Below, one piece after another: positions 6,515-15,209 of a stretch of 20,630 nt of DNA. This stretch comes from a virus, in IMG/VR virus record IMGVR_UViG_3300035663_000738, positions 1-20,630 of that record; one strand, written 5' to 3'. Numbering within the stretch: the stretch's first letter is position 1; each line of letters begins with the position of its first letter. Below the pieces are notes generated by a model. The model made no database searches. It saw nothing but the letters and a program-made list of their open reading frames with translations, and was not told the DNA's origin. A program made the translations under genes and the position numbers.

Positions 6515-9181
6515 TTATGCCTCTTGAATAATTATTTTTGTGGTTGAGCCTACGCAAGAGAATGAAGTTAAATTACCTGCCATAAACTGTAATTTAAAAG
6601 GTGTGCAAATACAGGTAGTTCCAGAAGTCAGTTGTACTTGGGGCTTAGATACATTGACTATATCTTTAAATGTAAGGTCAAATCCGTTGTTACCTACTAA
6701 CCTTAGCTTGGCTTGGATTATGTCTTTTAAAGGGCCAAACTGATCATTTATTCCAGCCCAACCACCATCAAAAACAGATTGCTGTAATGGTATTGTGATG
6801 TCTTTTAACCACTTGCAAGAGTCAGGAGGTGATTCAAAAGACATTATAAGGTTTGCAGGTATAGTGCAATTTACCCCACCGCACTGAAAGTCTGATTCTG
6901 CTGCGTCCGCTACACATACTGAGGTGTTTGGTACTAAACCATTGCTGCTCGATGGTATGTTAATTGGAATACTAGTAAACATACCTAAGGTAAATATTCC
7001 ACCAACCTCATCCAGCTTCTGATCGCACGCAACCGCCCTGGGTGCAGGGTATGGCTGTGAATCTACACACCTCATATTCATGTACCAATTTTGGTTTTGT
7101 AATAGCTGTAAATCTGTGTCGTAGTCGTTTACTTTTTCAATTACTACGGTTGCGTACGCAGGGGTTTTTGCAGTTTTTGCAAATGTGAGTCTTCCCCAAC
7201 ATTGTGCACATCCTTGGCAGGTAAAAGATTTTGCACCGTTAATTTGGCGTGATGTTACCTTGCTACCATTCCAATACACCGATACCATTGCCTGTGTTTG
7301 GAAATGATAATCCAGGGCAACATTACCAACAGCAGATCCTAAGCAAAATTTAACTACATATGGTGGCTTGTGGTAGTTCGGGTAGTTAGCTGGATCGGCA
7401 TTAATTGGAAGTGTAGAGTTTTTTACCTGCACCGGGCTGTAGGGTAAAAACATACTAGAGTTACCAAAACCGTATAGCTGGCTAGTGAGACTACCGCCCT
7501 GCATACCCTTGCATTGACCGCATGGGTAGGCATCAGCATCACACCCTGATTCATCACCTAGGTACGACTCAATGTAAATATCTTGTACTGGGTCGTTGTA
7601 GGGTGCTCTTGCAACTTTAGTTACTATATTGCCGATGTCGTACAGAACATAGTCAAACATTCCGGTAGGATCTATCTTTTCTATACCGTTTAAAATTAGA
7701 TTAACATCGCTCATCTGATACAGAAGCCAGTCGTTCTTATACACCTCAATAAAGTTGTTTAGCTGGGTTTGGCTAAATTCTTTATCTGTCTTGTTGCTAG
7801 GCTTTTGCGCGTATTCTGGACAGCTTTTTACCTTTAATTTATAGCTAGATGCATTAATTTTAAAATATTTAGAAGGTAGTGATTTCCCTGATGATGGTTC
7901 GCCCCAAGTTGTAGTGAATGGGTATAGTAGTTTCTTATTTAGGTCGTAAGCGTAATCTCCTGAAATAGGTGTAACAACTTCTGTAGTTGTACCGCCAATG
8001 TTGCGCGTAAATGTGCTTGGTGGTAACGGAGATGCATCTGTAGAGGTATAATAGTAAACCTGACCACCTGACATAAAAGCAGAATTAGTGTTGTCATCAC
8101 CTTCGGCGTTAACAACATTACCTGTCTCTCCGCCACCTTCTGTTGTAACTGTGGCGTACACTGACCCAGACATTAAAAAGCTAATTGCCCTGGGTATTAC
8201 ACCCGCAGTATCGCGCATGATACTTTTTAGTTTTTTAAACTCTGTTTCACTTTTTGTAATGTCAGAATTAGTTGAGTAATTAGAAGCCATTGAATCTTTT
8301 GCAGTAGATATCAAGCTTCCAAAACCACCAGACCTCTGCGTGTTTGATGTAGAGTATCTTGTGCTGTCCTCTTCAAAACTTTTCTGTGCGTTCATCACAC
8401 GAACACTACCATCGTAGTTTAAAATAATCCTAGTGCCGCACGAATGTGCAATTGTATCTAGGAGAAGAGGAACCTTAGTCAATTGCGAAGCTGTTCTAAA
8501 TATAGAGTGCGGAAACAAGTAATCTACTGAGATAGGGTCTATTATAATTTGTGAATCTGTGTACCCTAAGTTTTTAAAAATAGCTTTGAATAGGTTTTCC
8601 CAACTAGTGCATGTAGGAAGTTTAAAATCGCCTGTGGTAAAGTTCCACCAAAAATACCTATCATCCACTAATGGAAGTACCCAAATACCATTAAGGTGCG
8701 GGTAAGGAATTCGTGCGGTGTTTTCTGCTAATCCTGTAGGAACCCTACGCTGTTGAAATAGTGGCCTAGGGGGCAACATCCACATTTTAGCTTGTAGTGG
8801 TTTGTAGCCTTCTGAAAGATCTAAATTTTTTGATGTGTACCTATGCAGGTGGTTTACGGTGGAGCGTAAACCACCTAATGTGTCTTCTGAATCCGCACTA
8901 CCTGATAAATCAAACTTTGGTAATTTTTCTAAAAAGTCTGAACTGACTAAGAATAACCCACAGCCAAATCTTTTAGCTCCAGTAGGCCAGTACAACTGCC
9001 CTAATTGTAATTTGCTGTAAATGTTTTGTTGGGTAGGGGAGTAGATATCTGTGGAATCTACATTTGTATTATAAATTCCTTGAAGGTAGTCTTCAATCAA
9101 TAGCATACCGTCTGTACTTGCATATTGAAGTACATCTTCGCTGGGGTGCAACAGTGGCGTTCCATCGTAGTATGCTTGCAT
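6515..9181 (-). CDS. Large cysteine-rich tail or baseplate/hub protein
   Basis: This 888-residue protein is just upstream of the fibre genes. About 20 cysteines are present, concentrated after residue 450. They include C547/C554/C557 (with CGQC) and a compact CxxCxxC at 655-661. The segment at about 240-262 (LLLDTIAHSCGTRIILNYDGSVRV, an aromatic-poor beta hairpin read in two parts) recalls the tail-hub and tip proteins of other phages. Residues 330-410 are Gly/Thr/Ser-rich. Size and position fit a tail tip or baseplate hub linking the tube to the fibres. Lambda gpL, a tip protein, is known to carry an iron-sulfur cluster, so metal or disulfide use of these cysteines is possible but inferred. 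The start overlaps the previous stop (TAATG) with no strong ribosome binding site, so re-initiation is likely. An internal 12-bp hairpin lies at 8847-8876. Confidence 0.82.
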   Translation of the reverse strand: MQAYYDGTPLLHPSEDVLQYASTDGMLLIEDYLQGIYNTNVDSTDIYSPTQQNIYSKLQLGQLYWPTGAKRFGCGLFLVSSDFLEKLPKFDLSGSADSEDTLGGLRSTVNHLHRYTSKNLDLSEGYKPLQAKMWMLPPRPLFQQRRVPTGLAENTARIPYPHLNGIWVLPLVDDRYFWWNFTTGDFKLPTCTSWENLFKAIFKNLGYTDSQIIIDPISVDYLFPHSIFRTASQLTKVPLLLDTIAHSCGTRIILNYDGSVRVMNAQKSFEEDSTRYSTSNTQRSGGFGSLISTAKDSMASNYSTNSDITKSETEFKKLKSIMRDTAGVIPRAISFLMSGSVYATVTTEGGGETGNVVNAEGDDNTNSAFMSGGQVYYYTSTDASPLPPSTFTRNIGGTTTEVVTPISGDYAYDLNKKLLYPFTTTWGEPSSGKSLPSKYFKINASSYKLKVKSCPEYAQKPSNKTDKEFSQTQLNNFIEVYKNDWLLYQMSDVNLILNGIEKIDPTGMFDYVLYDIGNIVTKVARAPYNDPVQDIYIESYLGDESGCDADAYPCGQCKGMQGGSLTSQLYGFGNSSMFLPYSPVQVKNSTLPINADPANYPNYHKPPYVVKFCLGSAVGNVALDYHFQTQAMVSVYWNGSKVTSRQINGAKSFTCQGCAQCWGRLTFAKTAKTPAYATVVIEKVNDYDTDLQLLQNQNWYMNMRCVDSQPYPAPRAVACDQKLDEVGGIFTLGMFTSIPINIPSSSNGLVPNTSVCVADAAESDFQCGGVNCTIPANLIMSFESPPDSCKWLKDITIPLQQSVFDGGWAGINDQFGPLKDIIQAKLRLVGNNGFDLTFKDIVNVSKPQVQLTSGTTCICTPFKLQFMAGNLTSFSCVGSTTKIIIQEA
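8847..8876. repeat. Perfect 12-bp inverted repeat inside the hub gene
   Basis: The arms aggtggtttacg (8847-8858) and cgtaaaccacct (8865-8876) are perfect complements around the 6-nt loop gtggag. The site codes for about residues 102-112 of the 888-residue protein. No T-run follows in the transcribed direction, so it does not look like a terminator. Confidence 0.9.
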
Positions 9182-10542
9182 TATTGTATTAATGAGTCCA
9201 ATACACTTGGTACGGTGCTAAAAGGTAATGTAATGCCTTTTTCCGCAGTAGAAAAAAGCCTGTTAAACAAAACTTGAAAAGTGTTGTTGGTGTATGTTCC
9301 AGAACCACCGTCTAAAGTTTTTGTGATGGAAATGTTGACACGCTGTCCGGTGTACATAGGCTCTGAATCTAAACCTAGAAGGGAGATGTATGGACCACCT
9401 GTGTACAGTTCGTTCATCTCAGTTAGAACAAGCCTGTTAAGCTCAACTGTAACCCCGGTTTGATTTGTACCATTGCACATGATTCTTAAAAACACCGTAG
9501 TTGGTGTTTTAGACCCAACCACAAAGGTGGCACTAACATTTTGATAAACGCCTAAGTTTGCTGCGTTTATTGAACTAAATAAAACGCTCTTGGCTAGGTA
9601 TGCGTTAGAATTGTCCACCATAGTGTTGTCAGCAGAATCCACTAAATCTACTGTGATTGAACCACTAGACAAGACAGCGGCCGAATTTAATTTAAACCTA
9701 AAATACACATGATAAACCTTCTTAGCACTTACATACGATGACACATTTTGCTTTAGTCGAACACTTGCTAAGTTTTGGATTTTTAGGCCGTTTGAAGATA
9801 CGAGCCAGTTTGTTCCGGCTACACCATAGGATGTTACAGCATCCCAATTAGCAGGTATAGTAGGTGTTGCTGCGTCTGTAAGATTAAAATTACCGTTGGT
9901 GATAGAGTTTCCTTCAGAGGCACTGGCGTTCATGTTTACGCGCTCAACTGTAATATCTGCACCTGATCCAGATGGGTAGTCGTAGTTAAACACCCCGGTG
10001 GCAATGTCTTTTGCTCTAACCGTTAGTGTTTCGTTACCTGCACCAGTGCCACCTGTGAATGAATCAGAAGTTACTTCTAGTCTTATATTTTCTGCCAGGG
10101 TGTGTTGGTTAGAACCACCATCCGAATTTACAACGGCAACACTAATTAAATTTAGTCCGCTAGGGTCTGATACAGTTACAGTGTTTAACATCTTTTGAAC
10201 GGTGATGTTATCCGCCTTCATTTGAGATACTAGTTCTAACAGGCAATCATCTACGGTGGCTGGTATTAGAGGGTCGTTTGCTGTTACAGAATCTATTAAA
10301 ACACCTTCCGCCACATTTACAAAAACATCAGGAACTAGATTGCTTACAGAACTAATTTGGCTATCAATAGCAGGTATGTAATCAAGTACTATTTTAGTCT
10401 TACCGTTGGATGTAAACTTATTAGTTAATGTTGGAGATTTTACATTAACTAAGGATTTTTGAAATGTGTTTATATCGGATATAAACCCACCAATAAGCCC
10501 TAGTTTAGTAAATAAACCGTAGGTTCCTGTGTAATCTATCAT
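9181..10542 (-). CDS. Virion structural protein with a carbohydrate-binding-like jelly-roll segment
   Basis: This is a 453-residue protein. The N-terminal half (1-210) is not recognised and contains a short helical stretch near 97-120. Residues about 213-375 have the layout of a CBM4/9-type jelly roll: NGNFN near the start, PANWD, an NGLKIQ strand, then SVRLKQNV, a KVYHVYFRFKL strand and a late FLRIMCNGTN strand. Such domains in virion proteins often bind sugars, or just serve as beta-sandwich building blocks. AGGAT lies 5 nt before the ATG. Placement between two small proteins and the hub suggests a baseplate or tail-tip component. The jelly-roll reading is pattern-based and not certain. Confidence 0.78.
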   Translation of the reverse strand: MIDYTGTYGLFTKLGLIGGFISDINTFQKSLVNVKSPTLTNKFTSNGKTKIVLDYIPAIDSQISSVSNLVPDVFVNVAEGVLIDSVTANDPLIPATVDDCLLELVSQMKADNITVQKMLNTVTVSDPSGLNLISVAVVNSDGGSNQHTLAENIRLEVTSDSFTGGTGAGNETLTVRAKDIATGVFNYDYPSGSGADITVERVNMNASASEGNSITNGNFNLTDAATPTIPANWDAVTSYGVAGTNWLVSSNGLKIQNLASVRLKQNVSSYVSAKKVYHVYFRFKLNSAAVLSSGSITVDLVDSADNTMVDNSNAYLAKSVLFSSINAANLGVYQNVSATFVVGSKTPTTVFLRIMCNGTNQTGVTVELNRLVLTEMNELYTGGPYISLLGLDSEPMYTGQRVNISITKTLDGGSGTYTNNTFQVLFNRLFSTAEKGITLPFSTVPSVLDSLIQ

Positions 10543-10553
10543 GTTTTATCCTG

Positions 10554-11090
10554 TTAGTTTGTAGGGGTTGTGCTGTATTCCATTCCACCCATCCAGTCGT
10601 AAACAAAGGATGTCCAATCTTCTGTGTTTTCGCCGTTTAGTGAAGATGTATGAGCAAAGATATCGTTTCCATCAATAGGGCTTCTAGGGTAGAAAAACCT
10701 CTTCGACTTAAGACTATAAATATCCGAATATTCTAACATGTACACTGCGGAACCGCTACAGGAATATTCCGTAGTTCCTGTGGTATGGTTGACTTCTGGA
10801 GCCTCCATGCGAACAGTGTGGCTTATAAGTGTTCTTTTGTTTAAAGATGTGTATTGGCTTAGGAAAGACGGTATGTCAGGGGGTTTGTTTGACCGCACAA
10901 ATGAGAACACAACTGTCTCTGTAGCAGTTGACCCAAGTTCAAATATTTTTGAGGATGATTGCAACCCAAGAACTCTAGTTTTAAGTATGTCGTTTTCCGT
11001 TAAATACGACACAGAAATGCTAGCCATAGTGTATGGGAATCTGGCGTGCGCTAGAGATATTAACACTTTTCTAGAGTTAGGGTTACTCAT
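10554..11090 (-). CDS. Small virion-module protein, unrecognised
   Basis: This 178-residue protein has no recognised family. It is predicted beta-rich and soluble, with no signal peptide or membrane segment, and its C-terminus is rich in Tyr, Trp and Ser (DWTSFVYDWMGGMEY). Its ATG lies within the end of the upstream gene (8-nt overlap), and a strong AGGAG sits 7 nt before it, in the last codons of that gene. It lies between the 184-residue protein and the jelly-roll-like protein, so a minor tail or baseplate role is likely by position only. Confidence 0.78.
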   Translation of the reverse strand: MSNPNSRKVLISLAHARFPYTMASISVSYLTENDILKTRVLGLQSSSKIFELGSTATETVVFSFVRSNKPPDIPSFLSQYTSLNKRTLISHTVRMEAPEVNHTTGTTEYSCSGSAVYMLEYSDIYSLKSKRFFYPRSPIDGNDIFAHTSSLNGENTEDWTSFVYDWMGGMEYSTTPTN

Positions 11091-11637
11091 CGTACTGCTC
11101 CTCTATTTTTCTTAAAAGTTCGGTTAGATGGAGTCCGGGCATGAATTGTTGGTCATGGTAACCGCCACTCATCAGCTTGTTAATTGCTAGCATCCAGAAC
11201 CCTGTGCCACCTTTAGCAGAAGAGCGATTAGCATCTGAAGGTTTGTAAACCTTGTACCAACTGTTGAAAGATTCAAACCCAGTTAGCATTACATCATCTT
11301 CCCAAACATCCTGTTCAATCCAATACTCTCTAGGTTTTTTAGTTTTATCCCAGGGGAAGTTTTTAAAAATAAAATTACTTACTTGAGAATTTAGGATTTT
11401 ATCGAACTTTACTTTATCTTCAGCGCTTAGTTTAGCTCGTTTAGAAAGTTGAGGTTTAGCTACTACTACATCGATGAACACATCTTTTAATTCTTCCTCA
11501 CGCACCGGAAGTTTAGGCTTGCCCTTGTTAGGGTTTTTATCTTCTCTGTAATACCGAATACTTTTTCTAGGGTATAGAGAACCTTCTACCCTTATTGCTC
11601 CACCATTCTCCTGTTTTATTCTGTTGTAATAGCTCAT
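11083..11637 (-). CDS. Small charged protein of the tail module, unrecognised
   Basis: This 184-residue protein has a strongly basic first 70 residues (YPRKSIRYYREDKNPNKGK, then PKLPVREEELKD). The second half is richer in Trp and aromatic residues (WDKTKKPREYWIEQDVW, FNSWYKVYK). The C-terminal helix is acidic (LRKIEEQYDE). It overlaps the upstream stop by ATGA, with an AGGGG-like site about 12 nt upstream. No family was recognised. Position suggests a tail assembly factor or minor structural protein. Confidence 0.78.
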   Translation of the reverse strand: MSYYNRIKQENGGAIRVEGSLYPRKSIRYYREDKNPNKGKPKLPVREEELKDVFIDVVVAKPQLSKRAKLSAEDKVKFDKILNSQVSNFIFKNFPWDKTKKPREYWIEQDVWEDDVMLTGFESFNSWYKVYKPSDANRSSAKGGTGFWMLAINKLMSGGYHDQQFMPGLHLTELLRKIEEQYDE

Positions 11638-13217
11638 TTGTTTTTATCCCCTAGGTGTTGTTCAGGGCTATTATCTTTACGATCATTGTTATATTCCTCA
11701 TGTGTATTCTGATGAGGATCAATTGGGTATTCTGAAGGGTTAGAGCGTACGCCTTCAACAAATATCTGCTCCATGAAAGATCCGCGCATCTGATCGCTAC
11801 CTGATCTAGCAGATATAGGTGATAAATCTATAAGATCGGGATTTAGCTGCCCCTTTACATAAGTCTTGATGAAAACACCATCCATACTTTCTCCGTAAGT
11901 TTTTTTATCTTTTTGGAGATCTGCGAAAAAGCTCTTGTTGTGAAGTCGATTTAAATCAAATTTATCCCCAGTTAGAATTACTGAAGCATCTAAAAATCTG
12001 TTGTGTAAGTCGGCGTTTTTTTGTGGCCCAAATAACCACTTGGTTAGATCGTTTCCTAATAAACTTGCAAGCCCCTCGCCAGTAACATTTAATGGGCTAC
12101 TTGTGCGGTTTACTTGAATACGCGCGTAACTGCCCATAGCATCAATTTCAAGTTTAAAATTGTATTTCCCTGCTGACTGTTGGTAGGGAAGCTTTTTTTG
12201 AACTATGTAATAAATAAGGTATTCTAAATCAGATTTATCAGACAAGTTGTTACCATAAACCTGAATGGTTAAATTCTCTTCAGTGACAGGTAAAGCAGCA
12301 CCAATAGCGGCACCAACATTAGACAAGGTTCTCCACCTCTGCATACCTTTACCAGATTCGTTCATAGTCGCGCTAGCAGCTTTATATGCGTCTTGTGCTG
12401 CTGAGTATGTGGTAGGTTGCATACATGTCACGCCTTGGGTTATTTCCAAGCGTGTTATGTTTTTCATGTTGGGTTTAGGAAAGGTTGTGTAACTGTCTAC
12501 TGCTTTATTAAGACGATTATCTAAGTGGAAATGTGTCTCTCTGTCAATGAATGAATACTCCATCTTCATTGAACCTGGGTGTAGCCTGCACTTGACTAAA
12601 TCCCTTTTCATTGTGATTGGTGTGGGTATATTTATTAGCTCTCTAAAATCGTCAGGTGATAGGTTTTCATCTATCATCACATCAGTTCTGAAGTGTATCA
12701 TCCCTGACACTTTTCTTGATGTGTAGAAGTCTTGATCAATAATGTGTTCCATTGTGTAACTATTGCTTAAAATAGCATACTTAGGCGCGCCGAAAATATG
12801 TGCGTCATTTACATCCGTTTGTATTGTAAATGTTACTTGGGTGCTATTTACACCGTTTATCTTGTTGATTGAAAAACCTTTAGGTTTTGGTCCGTTAGTG
12901 CAATCTATTATTTGACCTTCCTCAGGGCTTTCTAAAAGCACTGTGCCGCCAACCACATATTTAAGTTTTTGTCTAGGTTGTGTTAGGAAGTGTTTAATGA
13001 TCACATCTACTTCAATAGCATCATCCGCAACTTCAAATGTTTTAAAATTAACTTCATTATCTTGAGATACAACACCTTCTACATTTAATGTGTGTCGGGT
13101 GTAGAGGTAATGTGTTTGCTCTTTGTCGGCGTACATAGGCTCGCGCTTGTAATCCTTTACATGCACTAAGTTAATTTTAATTGGGCCATATTCTAAGTAA
13201 TTTGCGGATATTCCCAT
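11634..13217 (-). CDS. Phage virion (tail) structural protein of about 530 residues
   Basis: This 527-residue protein is predicted soluble and mixed alpha/beta. Its motifs recall a family of large uncharacterised phage structural proteins: YGPIKINLVHVKDY near the N-terminus, IDQDFYTSRKVSGMIHFRTD at 160-179, SPDDFREL at 187-194 and YSFIDRETHF at 221-230. The C-terminal 70 residues are polar and acidic (DPHQNTHEEYNNDRKDNSPE) and look disordered. The start overlaps the previous stop (TAATG) without a clear ribosome binding site, so coupled re-initiation is probable. Its place after the possible tail terminator suggests a tail-tube-associated or baseplate-forming protein. The function is not established; the family resemblance is from memory and needs a profile search. 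Confidence 0.8.
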   Translation of the reverse strand: MGISANYLEYGPIKINLVHVKDYKREPMYADKEQTHYLYTRHTLNVEGVVSQDNEVNFKTFEVADDAIEVDVIIKHFLTQPRQKLKYVVGGTVLLESPEEGQIIDCTNGPKPKGFSINKINGVNSTQVTFTIQTDVNDAHIFGAPKYAILSNSYTMEHIIDQDFYTSRKVSGMIHFRTDVMIDENLSPDDFRELINIPTPITMKRDLVKCRLHPGSMKMEYSFIDRETHFHLDNRLNKAVDSYTTFPKPNMKNITRLEITQGVTCMQPTTYSAAQDAYKAASATMNESGKGMQRWRTLSNVGAAIGAALPVTEENLTIQVYGNNLSDKSDLEYLIYYIVQKKLPYQQSAGKYNFKLEIDAMGSYARIQVNRTSSPLNVTGEGLASLLGNDLTKWLFGPQKNADLHNRFLDASVILTGDKFDLNRLHNKSFFADLQKDKKTYGESMDGVFIKTYVKGQLNPDLIDLSPISARSGSDQMRGSFMEQIFVEGVRSNPSEYPIDPHQNTHEEYNNDRKDNSPEQHLGDKNK

Positions 13218-13747
13218 TATGCAACATCCATTATGTATTTAACTTCAAAGTTTAAAAACGACCTGGATACCTGCCTCTGTGATGACTTGTCTGAATCTTC
13301 TTTGTTGTAATGTGCTAATTCCCCCCAAGCAGAATTAGGTTCGCTTAGGCGCACAGGTTCCGCACTAATCATGTCACCGTTAGTGTTGAATAGGAATTTT
13401 AAGTGCAAACAATTTAATATCTGTTCTTCACGCCTTAGGTGACCGTAAATAGGATCCATCAAAGCGCGCTCATCCGTATCACTTCTATCAACTGCTAACC
13501 TAGTTCGTATTACTATTGTGATAGTTCTAAGAACCACGCTAGCTGTTCTACCTGCCCCAGAAACAAATTCTTCAATAGGGTAGGGCAGGTTAGCCTTTAT
13601 AAGTACATCGAAATCCCCTGCGTAAATAGGTAGATCATCCCTAGCAACAATTTTAACTGTTGTGTCATTGGTGATTCCTAAGCTTGTCTTAATAGCTGTT
13701 TTTATAGCTTTTAGAATGTCAACTATTGGGGATTTTACTTGTGCCAT
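13217..13747 (-). CDS. Possible tail terminator / tail completion protein
   Basis: This 176-residue protein has an N-terminal amphipathic helix (PIVDILKAIKTAIKTSLG) followed by alternating strands (VKIVARDDLPIYAGDFDVLIKA, read in two parts, then SVVLRTITIVIRTRLAVDRSDTDE) and a C-terminal strand (FLNFEVKYIMDVA). A helix, then a beta sheet with an Arg/Asp turn and a closing strand, is the general outline of lambda gpU-like tail terminators. Size also fits. The ATG directly follows the upstream TAA with no spacer. The assignment rests on predicted fold outline and position, so it is tentative; a neck protein is the main alternative. Confidence 0.75.
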   Translation of the reverse strand: MAQVKSPIVDILKAIKTAIKTSLGITNDTTVKIVARDDLPIYAGDFDVLIKANLPYPIEEFVSGAGRTASVVLRTITIVIRTRLAVDRSDTDERALMDPIYGHLRREEQILNCLHLKFLFNTNGDMISAEPVRLSEPNSAWGELAHYNKEDSDKSSQRQVSRSFLNFEVKYIMDVA

Positions 13748-15199
13748 TTAGAACCCCAATTCGGAATAGTAATTTATCTCTAGTTGTGTTTTTTCAAATG
13801 ATGGTGCGCTGTGTGTTGGAATACCTGTGATCAAGCTAGGGAATGACTGTACGCTTGATTGCGTTGGTAGCATAAATGGCACTTGCCAAGGTTCAGGAGG
13901 TTTGTCTTTTTTAGGAGGTTCTTCTTTTTTAGGAGGTTCCTTTTTGTCTTCTGGTTTAGGCTCTTTTATAGGTTCGTCATCTGTGCGTGTTTCTTCTTCT
14001 GGTTTAGGATCAGCAGGTTTAGGGTCAACAGGTTTAGGGTCTTGTCTCTTTTTATCTTCCTCTTCTTTTTTTCTGCGTCTTATTTCGTCTTCTGGGTTTT
14101 CGTTTGGATCTACTTTAGTTGGATCTGGTTTAGTTGGATCCGGTGGCACAGGATTTGGTGTTGGTGGCACAGGCACAGGATTAGGTACAGGCTTTGGAAC
14201 TACTGGTGGTGGTTTAGTAACAGGGCCTCTAAGTGCTTGTGTTAAGGCAAATATACCTAGTCCTGCTGCTGCCGTTCCACGAGCTACACTTGGAAGCATT
14301 GAGAAAGCTTTTCCCATTTGCGTAGGTGTAATTATTTGTGGTTTAACTTGAGTTAGTTTTGTTTGCTCTTTTATATTTTCTTGCCCAATTGCAGGAGGAG
14401 CAGGTATATCTGCTATTGAACTTGTATTATTTTGGGTTGGTGTAGGAGCAGGGCTAGGTGTTTTTTCTTCTGTATCTACACTTGGTGCAGGCATTAATGA
14501 GTTTTGATTCTTAGGTTTTGATAAAGAATTAAAAATATCTTCTGCTGATTTACTAAAACCCTTTAGTGTTGTTTCAGGTTTTACAGAATTTGCAAACCTA
14601 GCAGTAGGAATACCTGTTATTAGATTTAAAGGAAAACTATTAAAGCTAGTTGTTGGAAGTACTTCCTCTGGCTTCTTTCCCTGCCTGTCTGTGTCTTGCG
14701 ATATGCTGCTAGTTCTGTTTGATTGATTCTTTACTGCGTTAAAGAATATTTTCTGTTCCCTTGTGTCGTTTTCACCTGTGCCTATTAAATTGTTTTTTTC
14801 ATCTACTTTTTTTAGGTCTTGTAATCTCTCAGATTTTAGGTTTTTTAGATCTTCCTTACTCCAATTAGATCCAGCCATAACAGCAGAATCTTTTTCTTGT
14901 TGCATTCTTATTGTGGCGTTAGCTTTATCCCTTACTTCTGGGTTAGTGCTAAAACCCCCTAAATTTGTCATTTGCTTAAGTAAGTAGCTAGGCATTGCAC
15001 GCTCTGATATAGCGTCTTTAGAGTACTCTACATCCGCTATAAATGTGCCTTGGGTTTTTTGATGCCCTCTAGGGTCACTCCTAGCAGCTTCATTATTCTT
15101 CTTTATAATTTCTGCGGGATCTCTAGGAAGAGTTAAGCCTAGGAATTTCTCCCTAGGCTTATCGTGATCTATTGGGATCATGTTAGGTTTTTCTGGCAT
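13748..15199 (-). CDS. Proline-rich structural protein with duplicated LITGIPT peptide
   Basis: This is a 483-residue protein. The N-terminal 180 residues are polar and partly helical. A peptide containing LPT, SFP and LITGIPT occurs twice (181-199 and 444-462). It flanks a hydrophobic Ala/Gly-rich helix (about 296-324, possible membrane segment) and a long Pro/Lys/Glu/Asp-rich low-complexity linker (328-437) with VPKPVPNPVPVPP and DPKPADPKPEEE-type repeats. AAGGGG overlaps the upstream stop, 6 nt before the ATG. It lies between the paralogous tube-like genes and the possible terminator, where tape-measure or assembly proteins often sit. A classical tape measure is long and helical, which this is not, so the role is open: tape-measure analogue, tether or minor virion protein. 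Confidence 0.8.
   Translation of the reverse strand: MPEKPNMIPIDHDKPREKFLGLTLPRDPAEIIKKNNEAARSDPRGHQKTQGTFIADVEYSKDAISERAMPSYLLKQMTNLGGFSTNPEVRDKANATIRMQQEKDSAVMAGSNWSKEDLKNLKSERLQDLKKVDEKNNLIGTGENDTREQKIFFNAVKNQSNRTSSISQDTDRQGKKPEEVLPTTSFNSFPLNLITGIPTARFANSVKPETTLKGFSKSAEDIFNSLSKPKNQNSLMPAPSVDTEEKTPSPAPTPTQNNTSSIADIPAPPAIGQENIKEQTKLTQVKPQIITPTQMGKAFSMLPSVARGTAAAGLGIFALTQALRGPVTKPPPVVPKPVPNPVPVPPTPNPVPPDPTKPDPTKVDPNENPEDEIRRRKKEEEDKKRQDPKPVDPKPADPKPEEETRTDDEPIKEPKPEDKKEPPKKEEPPKKDKPPEPWQVPFMLPTQSSVQSFPSLITGIPTHSAPSFEKTQLEINYYSELGF
13814..13870 (-). repeat. Second copy of the LITGIPT peptide
   Basis: It codes for residues 444-462 (LPTQSSVQSFPSLITGIPT) near the C-terminus of the proline-rich protein, after the linker. 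Confidence 0.85.
14603..14659 (-). repeat. First copy of the LITGIPT peptide
   Basis: It codes for residues 181-199 (LPTTSFNSFPLNLITGIPT), before the hydrophobic segment and linker. It aligns with the second copy with one residue of length difference. Confidence 0.85.
15134..15161. repeat. 10-bp inverted repeat near a start codon
   Basis: The arms taagcctagg (15134-15143) and cctaggctta (15152-15161) are perfect complements with an 8-nt loop. The repeat lies 38 to 65 nt downstream of the ATG of the proline-rich protein, close enough to affect early translation. Confidence 0.8.
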
Positions 15200-15209
15200 A
15201 ACCTACCCC

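Noticed and set aside
9489-9510. 8-bp hairpin aaaacacc/ggtgtttt as a possible terminator
   Set aside because: It is intragenic, AT-rich and short, has no proper T-run on the transcribed strand, and is of a size expected by chance several times in 20 kb.
10738-11115. Plus-strand frame of 125 codons opposite the 178-residue gene
   Set aside because: It is antisense to a complete gene with a strong ribosome binding site. Composition is that of a shadow frame.
13827-14351. Long plus-strand frame of 174 codons across the proline-rich gene
   Set aside because: It is the mirror of the low-complexity Pro/Lys/Glu-rich region, giving Gly/Ser/Leu repeats in the antisense frame. There is no ribosome binding site, and the minus-strand gene is complete.
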